A stretch of DNA of 64,000 nucleotides from Hungatella effluvii (GTDB lineage Bacteria; Bacillota; Clostridia; Lachnospirales; Lachnospiraceae), in NCBI RefSeq assembly GCF_003201875.1, contig NZ_QJKD01000020.1, positions 44,275-108,274 of the forward strand. Reading direction: 5' to 3'. Positions 25,200 to 33,492 of the stretch are shown one piece after another. The notes beneath the pieces were generated by a model. That model made no database searches. It was not told where the DNA came from and saw only the letters and a program-made list of their open reading frames with translations. Each line of letters opens with the position of its first letter. Within the stretch, counting starts at the first letter, position 1. The position numbers and the translations under genes are program-made.

Positions 25200-25218
25200 A
25201 GAAGAGAGGGGCGGTGCA

Positions 25219-26223
25219 GTGAATCAGGAAATGTTGGAACGTCTCAGTGTGATCACGGAAGAAGAGCGGGAAATCTTAAACGGGCGCACTGAGATTGACA
25301 GGACAAGGTACACAAAGGGCGATGAGCTTATCACCTCCCGCAAAACGGAGGTGAGGGAGGCTTTCCATATTGACAGCGGGAAGATGCTGGAGCACGGCAA
25401 GCTGATCCGAATCCGGCCTCATACCCGGTTCGTTCACTTTCCGAAACACAAACACAACTACATTGAAGTGATCTATATGTGCAAGGGGGAGACGACCCAC
25501 ATGATCGACGGGGAGACGGTTATCTTAAGGACCGGCGAGCTGCTCTTTTTAAACCAGCATGCCACCCAGGAGATTCTGCCTGCCGGAGAGGGCGATGTCG
25601 CTGTGAACTTCATCATTTTGCCGGAGTTTTTTGATACAGCCTTTGAGATGATGGGGGAGGAGGAAAATCTGCTGAGGGATTTCCTGGTGGGCTGCCTGTG
25701 CAATGATACCCGGTACGCCAGCTTTCTGCATTTCAAGGTGGCTGATGTGCTCCCGGTGCAGAATCTGGTGGAAAACATGGTCTGGACGCTGCTCAATGAC
25801 CAGCCTAATAAGCGGAGCATCAACCAGGTCACCATGGGACTTCTGTTTCTTCAGCTGATGCACTATACGGATAAGATCAGCCACACCCGGGAGGGCTTCG
25901 ATCAGAGGCTGATCTTCCAGGTGCTGGGATATATCGACGAGAACTACCGGGACGGAGAACTGACGGAGCTGTCCTCCATGTTGGGATACGATATCTACTG
26001 GCTGAGCCGGATGGTGAAACGGCTGACCGGAAGGACGTACAAGGAACTTTTGCAGATCAAACGGCTGAACCAGGCCGCGTTCCTGCTTTTAAATACGAGA
26101 CTGGCAGTAGCGGATGTGGCTCTGGCTGTGGGGTATGACAATACCAGTTATTTCTATCGGATTTTTAAGGAGCGGTACCAGATGTCGCCGAAGGAGTATC
26201 GGAAGAATAACAGGGCGCTGTGA
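25219..26223 (+). CDS. AraC family regulator with cupin sensor
   Basis: 334 residues from GTG 25219, which has GAGGGG about 8 bases upstream. The N-terminal cupin (HFPKHKHNYIEVIYMCKGE, then LRTGELLFLNQHATQEI) would bind a sugar or similar ligand; the C-terminal AraC helix-turn-helix pair ends with VALAVGYDNTSYFYRIFKERYQMSPKEYRK. It stands alone between a family A element and a convergent ABC operon, so its targets are unknown. Confidence 0.85.
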   Translation: MNQEMLERLSVITEEEREILNGRTEIDRTRYTKGDELITSRKTEVREAFHIDSGKMLEHGKLIRIRPHTRFVHFPKHKHNYIEVIYMCKGETTHMIDGETVILRTGELLFLNQHATQEILPAGEGDVAVNFIILPEFFDTAFEMMGEEENLLRDFLVGCLCNDTRYASFLHFKVADVLPVQNLVENMVWTLLNDQPNKRSINQVTMGLLFLQLMHYTDKISHTREGFDQRLIFQVLGYIDENYRDGELTELSSMLGYDIYWLSRMVKRLTGRTYKELLQIKRLNQAAFLLLNTRLAVADVALAVGYDNTSYFYRIFKERYQMSPKEYRKNNRAL

Positions 26224-26271
26224 GGAAACGGTTTGAGGGAAGGGAGCGCCTTCCCCGGCCGTTGTTTTATA

Positions 26272-26943
26272 TTATGGCACATCTCTCTCATCCTCCAGCT
26301 TACCGGACTGCCAGAGCAGGAAGAAGAGAAGCGCAATTCCTGCCGGGACACCGGCTATGAGGGGGAGGCTCTTTAACGCATCGCTTACCATCTGGCCGAT
26401 GAACAGTGCGGCGATCAGCGTAAGGGCTTTTCCGTGGCCGTTCTGCCTCCTGTTGGAAAACAGTGTCAAAAAGAGATAAAGGAGTGGAAGCAGCAGCGCA
26501 AACTGCAGGAAAGCGCCGGGAATATCATCCTTCATCTGCATTCTGAAATAGGAATGGTTTGCGTCCGCGAATTTCCGCATCAGGATGGTGCCGGCCTGCC
26601 CATTGAAAAAGGAAACCGCCATGACGGCCGCGACTGCAGTCAGACGCGAGAATATCCGCAGCCACGGATTGGGCTCGGCCAGGCGCCAGAGCTCATTCTG
26701 CCGGGCGTCCGGCTTTTCCAGCATATGGTTCATCCCGTAAAACAGTCCCAAAAGCAGGGAAGCTGCGTAACAGATACTGATGAGCAGGACGAGTAATCCC
26801 GCTTTTTTATCGATGACACGGCAGGCGGAAAGCGGGAGAATCAAAAGCAGCCCATTCAGAATGAGGAAAAATGCCGCCGCTGTCCGTATCTCATAAAATA
26901 CTGCCTGAAGCTGCCATTTTATAGATTTCCATACTTTAATCAT
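26272..26943 (-). CDS. ABC transporter permease (Ytr-like)
   Basis: 223 residues with about six hydrophobic segments and little soluble sequence. It overlaps the ATPase gene at 26936-27712 by 8 bases and is the last gene of a GntR-ATPase-permease operon, like the YtrABC system that responds to cell-wall antibiotics. No family signature is strong; identification rests on topology and context. Confidence 0.7.
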   Translation of the reverse strand: MIKVWKSIKWQLQAVFYEIRTAAAFFLILNGLLLILPLSACRVIDKKAGLLVLLISICYAASLLLGLFYGMNHMLEKPDARQNELWRLAEPNPWLRIFSRLTAVAAVMAVSFFNGQAGTILMRKFADANHSYFRMQMKDDIPGAFLQFALLLPLLYLFLTLFSNRRQNGHGKALTLIAALFIGQMVSDALKSLPLIAGVPAGIALLFFLLWQSGKLEDERDVP

Positions 26944-27712
26944 GTTTGATCTCCTCCAGATAATACTGTTCCACGGATTTGTGGTGCCTCATTCTGATTT
27001 CTTCCGTTTCCATCTGCCAGACACGCCCGTCAGCGAGGAATATGACCTCATCGAACAGAGACTCAAGATCTTTCAGCAGATGAGTCGCCATGACGATGGA
27101 GCTGTTGTCTGCCATATTCTCCAGGAGGAAGCGCTTCATATCCTTTTTGAAATACGGGTCGATTCCATCAAAGGGCTCGTCGAAAAGATAGAGGCGGCTT
27201 TTCCTGCACAGCCCCAGAATCATGCAGAGCCGTTCCTGGTTTCCTCTGGAAAGGCGGCAGAGCCGTGTCCTGCGGTCGATCTTCGACTGCTCCAGCAGCA
27301 TCAGGGCGCGTTCCCGATCAAAGTCGGGATAAAAATCCCGATAGAAGCCTGCGCAGTCGTCCGCGGTCATCCATTCGTAAAAGTGACTCCCTGAAAGAAT
27401 GTAGGAAGGGGGCACTTCCTCGCGGATGATCTGCCCGCCATCCGGCCGGAGCAGACCAGCCATCAATTTTAAAAGCGTGGATTTTCCGATTCCGTTGTCG
27501 CCCACGACTCCGATAATCCGGTTTTCATGGACCGTGACGGAGGCATGATCCAAGACTCTCCAGCCATTTCTGTTTTTAGTGACATCCTGTAAACGCAGCA
27601 GACAGGTCAATGCCGCCGTTATATCTTCAGTTCTTATATCTTCTTTTCTCATATCCTCAGTCCTCATATCCTCAGTCCTCATATCCTCAGTCCTCATATC
27701 CTCAGTCCTCAT
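26936..27712 (-). CDS. ABC transporter ATPase with an N-terminal MRTED repeat
   Basis: 258 residues. Walker A GDNGIGKST, signature LSRGNQER, Walker B LYLFDEPFDGID and a switch His (MATHLLKD) are all present. The first ~31 residues are five-residue repeats (MRTED four times, then MRKED and IRTED), before the true ATPase fold starts at LRLQDVTKN. The ATG at 27712 overlaps the GntR stop and has GGAGGGAGG upstream, so the repeats are translated. It drives the permease at 26272-26943. Confidence 0.85.
   Translation of the reverse strand: MRTEDMRTEDMRTEDMRTEDMRKEDIRTEDITAALTCLLRLQDVTKNRNGWRVLDHASVTVHENRIIGVVGDNGIGKSTLLKLMAGLLRPDGGQIIREEVPPSYILSGSHFYEWMTADDCAGFYRDFYPDFDRERALMLLEQSKIDRRTRLCRLSRGNQERLCMILGLCRKSRLYLFDEPFDGIDPYFKKDMKRFLLENMADNSSIVMATHLLKDLESLFDEVIFLADGRVWQMETEEIRMRHHKSVEQYYLEEIKHD
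27624..27712 (-). repeat. 15-base tandem repeat coding MRTED
   Basis: Four exact and two diverged copies of a 15-base unit, all in frame. A change in copy number would alter protein length by five residues without breaking the frame. The region is probably prone to slippage. Confidence 0.85.
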
Positions 27713-28068
27713 TTCGGGCCTCCCTCCAGTTCCTGTGAAACCGCGTCTCTGATCTGGTCATTTGTCAGCCCGCAGTTTCTCATGCGGCTTATAAAGTCCT
27801 GTATCAATCCCGTTACCATGTCTTCCGACAGCTTCTCCTGTATCTCAGTTCGGACAAAGCTGCCAATGCCCTTCCGGGTCCCGATGATTCCCTCCGCCTC
27901 CAGATACTGGATAGTCCGGTGGATCGTGAGGGGGGAGACCTCGAAAAGCACCGCATATTCCCTCACGGAAGGCAGTTTCTCTCCGGGCTGTATGGTTCCG
28001 TTTATAATTTGTTCTTTTATGAAGGTTCCGATCTGGATATAGATCGGCTGGTCATTTTGAAAATCCAT
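27709..28068 (-). CDS. GntR family repressor (YtrA type)
   Basis: 119 residues: an N-terminal winged helix (PSVREYAVLFEVSPLTIHRTIQYLEAEGII) and a short helical C-terminal dimer region, the length typical of YtrA-type GntR regulators. GGAGG lies before ATG 28068. It heads the operon and probably binds the palindrome at 28085-28112 to control its own promoter. Confidence 0.88.
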   Translation of the reverse strand: MDFQNDQPIYIQIGTFIKEQIINGTIQPGEKLPSVREYAVLFEVSPLTIHRTIQYLEAEGIIGTRKGIGSFVRTEIQEKLSEDMVTGLIQDFISRMRNCGLTNDQIRDAVSQELEGGPK

Positions 28069-28084
28069 GGAGAGGCCTCCTGTT

Positions 28085-28136
28085 ATACTGTTATATATAT
28101 GTATAACAGTATAGCGAAAAAAGATGGAGCTGTCAA
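28085..28136 (-). promoter_or_regulatory. Promoter and operator of the GntR/ABC operon
   Basis: On the minus strand: TTGACA (28131-28136), 17-base spacer, TATACT (28108-28113). A perfect inverted repeat ATACTGTTATA-n6-TATAACAGTAT (28085-28112) covers the -10 box and the expected start point, the classic position for a GntR repressor. Confidence 0.82.
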
Positions 28137-28220
28137 GTTTGAATCAGGCTCAAAGTTTGCAGGAAATATGACGGAATCAAAAAATAATCCTCCTGTGTCC
28201 ATAGCAGAGGGGCAAAAAAA

Positions 28221-28268
28221 TAGTTCCCGGCCGGCTCATCACTTCTTCGCGAGCCGGCCGGGAAACTA
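28221..28268 (-). terminator. Terminator of the AfuABC-type operon
   Basis: TAGTTTCCCGGCCGGCTC pairs with its complement (one bulge); on the minus strand it is followed by seven T. It lies about 110 bases after the permease stop. Confidence 0.85.
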
Positions 28269-28378
28269 TATGGCTTTGTCATGGGATTAGATTTTTTCAC
28301 ATCAGGCCAGGAGTCTGTTTGTATATTCATTCCTGCCATCTGCACGCCCTGGCACCCTGTCAGACAACCGTCTGTCAT

Positions 28379-30034
28379 CTACAGGCTCAGATCCTTTCCG
28401 CCATTTACCCGGTTGAAGATCAGCAATGAAACGACCGTCAGAACCGTCAGTATGGTGGACAGCGCTGCCGCTATGCCGTAGTTGCCTCGTACCACCTCCG
28501 TGTAAACGGCGACCGTCAGTGTCTTTGTCTTGCCTGTATACAGGATGATGGCCGTGGACAGCTCGCTGATCATGGTAACCCAGCTTAAGATTGCGCCGGA
28601 GACGATTCCGGCCGTCATCATGGGTACGGTAACCTTGAAAAATGATTTCATCTTCGATGCGCCGAGGGAGATGGCTGCTTCCTCGATGCTCATCGGAATC
28701 TGCTGCAGGATCGCCACCGAGGAGCGGATCGTATATGGAAGCCGCCGGATTACGAGGGCGACGACCATGATCAGCATGGTTCCGCTTAACATGACAGGCT
28801 TTTTGTTAAAGCCGGTAAGAAGCGCAATACCGAGAACGGTGCCGGGCACGATATAAGGAATCATGGAAATGATATCCACCGTGCTGGTGAGCGCGTTCTT
28901 TCTGCGGACGACTAAGTAGGCGATCATGATCGCCAGAAGTACAATAATGACGAGCGCACAGATCGGTATGATGATGGTGTTCTGGATGCTGCGTCCCAGC
29001 TTTCCAAACGCGGAAGCGTAGCTTTCCAGCGAGTAGCCGGGGACGAAGATCTTTCCTTCCGTTTTCTTGAAGGAGGTGTAGCTGACATATATCTGGGGCA
29101 GAATCGCGATTCCCACGACCAGATAGGAGGCCCCGTGAGCCAGGAAGCCGGCCAGCCCTTTCGGCGCCTTCTCCTCAATGGGATGCAGGGCGTTTAGGGA
29201 AAATGCGTTCTTATTGGACACGTATTTCTGCGCCAGGAAGACGACGGTGGTGACGACGATGGCGATAACCGCGATGGCCGCCGCAAATCCGTCGTTGCCG
29301 CCCACCTCGTTAATGAACTCCGTATAAAGGACGACCGGGAAGGTCCGGTACCCTTCGCCGATCAGCATCGGTGTTCCAAAGTCCGCGAAGGAACGCATGA
29401 ATACCAGCAGGGCCGCGGCCAGAAGCGTTGGCATGATTAACGGAATGACCACCTTGAAAAAGCACTTAATGCCGGAACAGCCCAGGTTATTGGCCGCCTC
29501 CACCAGGGAATTGTCGATATTTTTGAGCGCGCCCTTGGCGTAGAGGAATACCAGCGGAAACAACTGCAGCGTCATGACGAGCACGATCCCGCCGAAGCCG
29601 TAGATATCCGGTATGGTGATTCCGATATTCTTGAAAAATGTAGTGATGACACCGCTTCTGCCCAACAGAAGGATCCAGGAGTAAGCGCCGATAAACGGTG
29701 CGGACATGGATGCCACGATGATCAGGATGTTCAGCAGAGATTTTCCTTTTATCTTATAAATAGAGAAGATATAGGCTAACGGCGTTCCAATCGCAATGGA
29801 CAGAACCGTCGCCGCGATGGATACCTTAAAGCTGTTGAACAGGGTGTTGAAATAGTAACTCTTAGAAAAGAATTTGGTGAAGTTGGCCATGGAGAACTGG
29901 CCTGTTTCGGCATCTATGACAGACTGCTGAATTAAGTGGGCCATAGGATAAATCAGAAACAGGGCATAAACTGCGATGGTGCACAACGTGATGATTCCCC
30001 ATATGTCCAGCCGGAATTTGCTATTATCCTTCAT
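28379..30034 (-). CDS. AfuB/FbpB-type ABC permease, two fused halves
   Basis: 551 residues with about twelve membrane helices in two similar halves. Each half carries a cytoplasmic EAA loop: VEAANNLGCSGIKCFFKVVIPL and EEAAISLGASKMKSFFKVTVPM. This is the layout of ferric-iron / hexose-phosphate importers. ATG 30034 is preferred over GTG 30046 because of GAGG spacing; it overlaps the end of the ATPase gene. Confidence 0.85.
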   Translation of the reverse strand: MKDNSKFRLDIWGIITLCTIAVYALFLIYPMAHLIQQSVIDAETGQFSMANFTKFFSKSYYFNTLFNSFKVSIAATVLSIAIGTPLAYIFSIYKIKGKSLLNILIIVASMSAPFIGAYSWILLLGRSGVITTFFKNIGITIPDIYGFGGIVLVMTLQLFPLVFLYAKGALKNIDNSLVEAANNLGCSGIKCFFKVVIPLIMPTLLAAALLVFMRSFADFGTPMLIGEGYRTFPVVLYTEFINEVGGNDGFAAAIAVIAIVVTTVVFLAQKYVSNKNAFSLNALHPIEEKAPKGLAGFLAHGASYLVVGIAILPQIYVSYTSFKKTEGKIFVPGYSLESYASAFGKLGRSIQNTIIIPICALVIIVLLAIMIAYLVVRRKNALTSTVDIISMIPYIVPGTVLGIALLTGFNKKPVMLSGTMLIMVVALVIRRLPYTIRSSVAILQQIPMSIEEAAISLGASKMKSFFKVTVPMMTAGIVSGAILSWVTMISELSTAIILYTGKTKTLTVAVYTEVVRGNYGIAAALSTILTVLTVVSLLIFNRVNGGKDLSL

Positions 30035-31115
30035 AGAATGCCTCACTCCTTACGAGATTTACACTGCCTTCCTTGTTAAAGACATTGATCTTATGCTTTT
30101 TCACCTGGAGCAGTACTCTCTGTCCCGGTTTCAGTTCGTCTTCGATGGAAGACTCCTCGACGATTTCCACCGTCTTCTGCCCGTCGTCAGTCTCTACAAA
30201 ATAGTGTGTATTTAAACCGAGATACGTATATTCCTTCACGACTCCGGAGATACCCTCTGTTCCATCCGGGGAGATGACGAATTCCTCCGGGCGCACGGAG
30301 CATAAGACCTCCTGGCCGGCCGTCTGTTTTAAGCAGTCCATCTCCACCCGGTATCCGTTGCCGAAAACGATGGCGCCGTTCTCCACACGGGCGGGAATGA
30401 TGTTGGTTCTGCCGATAAAGGTGGCGACGAAGACATTCTTTGGTCTCTGGTATATGTCCTTGGGAGTGCCGACGTGCTGAATGACGCCGTCCTTCATGAC
30501 TGCGATGGTATCGCTGATGGCCATCGCCTCCTCCTGATCATGGGTGACATAGACGGTGGTGATGCCGACATCCTTCTGGGTGTGGCGGATCACGCTTCTC
30601 ATCTCCAGACGAAGCTTGGCATCCAGATTCGACAGTGGTTCATCCATCAGCAGAACGTCCGGGGTGATGACCAGCGCCCGGGCCAGCGCAACACGCTGCT
30701 GCTGGCCGCCGGAGAGTTGGTTGGGCATACGCTCGGCAAACTGCATGATCTGCATCAGATTTAAGTATTTATCTGTCTCAGTCTTAATCTTTTCTTTTTC
30801 AATCTTTCTGTTTTTCAAGCCAAAAGCAACGTTGTCGCGTACCGTCATATTGGGGAATATGGCATAGTTCTGAAAAACCATGCCGATATTCCGCTTGCTG
30901 GGGTCCATATCATTGATACGGGTGTCATTGAAATAGATATCACCGCCCTCAATGGAGTTGAATCCCGCGATCATACGAAGAAGTGTGGTCTTGCCGCAGC
31001 CGGAAGGCCCAAGGAGGGTAAAGAGTTCCCCGTCCCTGATGGTGGCATTTAAGTCCGGGATGACTGTGTTATTACCATACTTCTTAACTGCGTCTTTTAT
31101 AATAATTTTACTCAT
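30024..31115 (-). CDS. AfuC/FbpC-type ABC ATPase
   Basis: 363 residues. Walker A GPSGCGKTT, signature LSGGQQQR, Walker B LLMDEPLSNLD, switch THDQEEA; a C-terminal TOBE/OB regulatory domain covers about residues 240-360. It belongs to the Fe(III)/spermidine/maltose ATPase family and serves the permease and binding protein next to it. Confidence 0.9.
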   Translation of the reverse strand: MSKIIIKDAVKKYGNNTVIPDLNATIRDGELFTLLGPSGCGKTTLLRMIAGFNSIEGGDIYFNDTRINDMDPSKRNIGMVFQNYAIFPNMTVRDNVAFGLKNRKIEKEKIKTETDKYLNLMQIMQFAERMPNQLSGGQQQRVALARALVITPDVLLMDEPLSNLDAKLRLEMRSVIRHTQKDVGITTVYVTHDQEEAMAISDTIAVMKDGVIQHVGTPKDIYQRPKNVFVATFIGRTNIIPARVENGAIVFGNGYRVEMDCLKQTAGQEVLCSVRPEEFVISPDGTEGISGVVKEYTYLGLNTHYFVETDDGQKTVEIVEESSIEDELKPGQRVLLQVKKHKINVFNKEGSVNLVRSEAFYEG

Positions 31116-31142
31116 CTTTAACCTCCGGCCCTCTCATTTGCT

Positions 31143-32249
31143 CTACTTGGATGACTCTATGCTTGTGAAAATATCGGTATACTTGTTCACGAGCTCTTTC
31201 TTATGAGCGCTCACATACGGGATATCCTCTTCGATCACATAGATGTCAGACATTGGTGTCATGAAATCACTGGTTTTCGCGTCTTTTAATACCGGACGGT
31301 TGGTCAGGGTTGTTCCCCAGATATTCTGAACTTCCTCGCTGATGATGAAGTCGATAAACAGCTTTGCGTTATCCATGTTCTTCGCACCTTTTACGATGGT
31401 TGCGGATGCCGGAAGATAAACACTGCCTTCCGTCGGATAAATGATCTTGACCGGAGCGCCGTCCTTTACAAGCTGCGCGCACGGATCTTCATAGGAAAGG
31501 CCCACCAGATACTCGCCGTCCGCGACTCCCTTGTATACACCTGAGGAGCTCTCGATGATCTTTCCGTCGATATTGGTAAAGAGATCTTCCACGTATTTCC
31601 AGGCTGCGTCGTCCTCATATCCGCCCATAGCCAGCAGAATGTTGGTCAGCTGCGCAAATGCGGAGGAGGAGTTGGCCGGGTCGGCCGTTGCGATCTTGCC
31701 CTTTAATTCCGGATTTAACAGATCGGCATAGCCCTCGACCTTGATATCCCCGATTAAATCGGTGTTGACGATTAAGCAGCTGCCATCGAGTACGTTGCCG
31801 GTGATGAAGCCGCAGGTATTCTTGTAGGCGTCGAGTACGCCGGAATCGTTAGGAGATATGTATGGTTCCCAGAGGTCTTCATTGTCAAATGCCAGGGACC
31901 AGGAACCGCCGAAGAGTACGTCGGCGTACGGATCATTTTTCTCGGACTGGATTCTCTTGACCAGTTCTCCGGTGCCGGCCTGGATCACTTCCACGTCAAC
32001 GCCGTACTTTTCTTCAAACAGCGGGATTGTGGCGTTCATGAGACCTTCGGAGTTGGGAGAGTAAACCACCAGCTTGCCGCCGCCCTTTTTCGCTTCCGGC
32101 TCTGCCGCCTTTGTATCGCCCGCCGCCTCGGTGCCTGCTTCTGCCTTCGGAGCCGCCGTTGTCGCCGGTGTGGAAGAGGAAGAAGAACAGCCCGCCAGAG
32201 CCGCTGCCGTCATCGTGAGCGCCATTGCCAATGCAATTGTTTTTTTCAT
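31143..32249 (-). CDS. Extracellular solute-binding lipoprotein, AfuA/FbpA-like
   Basis: 368 residues. A lipoprotein signal (MKKTIALAMALTMTAAALAGC) with lipobox LAGC and a Ser/Ala linker precede a type II periplasmic-binding fold beginning KLVVYSPNSEG. ATG 32249 follows GAAGGAGG. Relatives bind ferric iron, sugar phosphates or phosphonates; the FbpA iron-ligand Tyr pair is not obvious. A YesMN two-component system lies directly upstream, which favours an organic substrate over iron. Confidence 0.85.
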   Translation of the reverse strand: MKKTIALAMALTMTAAALAGCSSSSSTPATTAAPKAEAGTEAAGDTKAAEPEAKKGGGKLVVYSPNSEGLMNATIPLFEEKYGVDVEVIQAGTGELVKRIQSEKNDPYADVLFGGSWSLAFDNEDLWEPYISPNDSGVLDAYKNTCGFITGNVLDGSCLIVNTDLIGDIKVEGYADLLNPELKGKIATADPANSSSAFAQLTNILLAMGGYEDDAAWKYVEDLFTNIDGKIIESSSGVYKGVADGEYLVGLSYEDPCAQLVKDGAPVKIIYPTEGSVYLPASATIVKGAKNMDNAKLFIDFIISEEVQNIWGTTLTNRPVLKDAKTSDFMTPMSDIYVIEEDIPYVSAHKKELVNKYTDIFTSIESSK

Positions 32250-32335
32250 AGTAAATCCTCCTTCGATTGTTGTTTGTATCTCTATTTTAGTAAATATGCA
32301 TAAAAGATAATACCTGAATTTCCGAACAAACAGCA

Positions 32336-32374
32336 AAAATACCGAACACATCTGTGAAATCTGTTCGGTATTTT
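32336..32374 (-). terminator. Hairpin between the response regulator and the binding protein
   Basis: AAAATACCGAACA and its perfect complement form a 13-pair stem with a 13-base loop and a T-rich 3' side. It probably attenuates read-through from the regulatory genes into the transporter genes. Confidence 0.65.
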
Positions 32375-32408
32375 CGTAGGTATCCTCTGTGTACAAGTTC
32401 AAATGCCT

Positions 32409-33185
32409 TTATATAATCTTTGAACGGTATTCTTTAGGGGAGCAACCCATGTATTTTTTGAAGACGTAGCTGAAATACTTATAGTCCCCGATCCCGCATT
32501 TCCATCCGATATCGGAAATGGCATTCCCCTCGTCCGTCAGCATGGCCAGGGCCTTTTGGATGCGGTACCGGTTCAGATACTCGATTACGGTGGTGCCTAA
32601 CGCCTTCTGGAACCGCTGGTTTAAGTAGCGCTCCGAGTAATGCAGCTCTTCTTCTAAGTCGGCCAGCGCGATCTTCTGATCGTAGTTTCTGGCGATGAAA
32701 TCGAGAATCTGAGAGGCGACCGGGTCCATGCCGCCCATGGAGTCCGGCTCCGGTATCAGAACGGAATGCTTCAGCTTTTCCCGATCCTCCATCTCCCGGC
32801 GGAGAATTCCGATGTTTTTCAGTTCCAGGGCAGCCCGTTCCAGCGCCTCCTTCATTTCCTCCATATCCAGGGGTTTTAATACGTAGTAGGAGACGCCGTT
32901 TCGTATGGCTTCCCTGGCATACTCAAAGTCGGAGTAGCCGGTCAGTATGATGGCGACGTAATCATAGGTACATTTCGTCCTGGCGATCATCTGGAGTCCG
33001 TCCTCCACCGGCATGTTGATGTCGGTTATGACAATGTCCGGGTTCTGCTCTGCGATCAGAGCGCCGCCCTCTTCCCCATTTCGTGCCTCCCCGACGACAC
33101 TGCAGTTAAATTCCTCCCATGGCACGGAGTTTTTGATTCCTCTTCGGATGATGTCCTCATCCTCTACCAATATTACACTGTACAA
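32409..33185 (-). CDS. YesN-type response regulator with AraC output
   Basis: 258 residues. The receiver domain has VEDED at the acidic pocket, the phospho-acceptor in VITDINMP (about residue 55) and the KPLD lysine; the C-terminal AraC helix-turn-helix pair ends GIGDYKYFSYVFKKYMGCSPKEYR. The start is TTG 33185 with AAGGAGAGG upstream. It works with the kinase at 33486-35180 and most likely controls the adjacent importer. Confidence 0.88.
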   Translation of the reverse strand: MYSVILVEDEDIIRRGIKNSVPWEEFNCSVVGEARNGEEGGALIAEQNPDIVITDINMPVEDGLQMIARTKCTYDYVAIILTGYSDFEYAREAIRNGVSYYVLKPLDMEEMKEALERAALELKNIGILRREMEDREKLKHSVLIPEPDSMGGMDPVASQILDFIARNYDQKIALADLEEELHYSERYLNQRFQKALGTTVIEYLNRYRIQKALAMLTDEGNAISDIGWKCGIGDYKYFSYVFKKYMGCSPKEYRSKII

Positions 33186-33205
33186 GGTTTCCTCTCCTTA
33201 TTTTT

Positions 33206-33492
33206 GCTGTAGTTCCCGGTCCCGTTGGCGTTTGCGTCCCGGTCTGCCCCGGCTGGCTCATGCCGCCTTTCCTGTGACTTTGCAGGGGATTAGCAATTCT
33301 TAACGCGCAGGGTTTTTCGTTCAGGGGAAATGCCCACTTGTTTGAGCAAAGCGAGTTTGGGCATTTCCCCTGGTTTTTAGAAAAATTTTGCACGTTTAGA
33401 AGTGCTTATGCCCGAAACCGGAACTGGAAAGGCGGCATGAGCCAGCCGGGGCAGACCGGGACGCAGACGCCAACGGGACCGGGAACTACAGC
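33206..33492. mobile_element. Family B palindromic element, copy 1, with target duplication
   Basis: 287 bases; arms of 67 bases pair with one mismatch (start GCTGTAGTTCCC, end GGGAACTACAGC). The core has a central hairpin (GGGAAATGCCCA with TGGGCATTTCCC) and matches copy 2 closely. It is flanked on both sides by TTATTTTT (33198-33205 and 33493-33500), a likely target-site duplication of 8 or 9 bases. It separates the kinase and regulator genes. No transposase is encoded, so it must have moved in trans. Confidence 0.85.

Noticed and set aside
25168..25218. ATG inside the family A arm as start of the AraC gene
   Set aside because: No ribosome binding site, and the first codons translate the repeat arm; GTG 25219 fits better.
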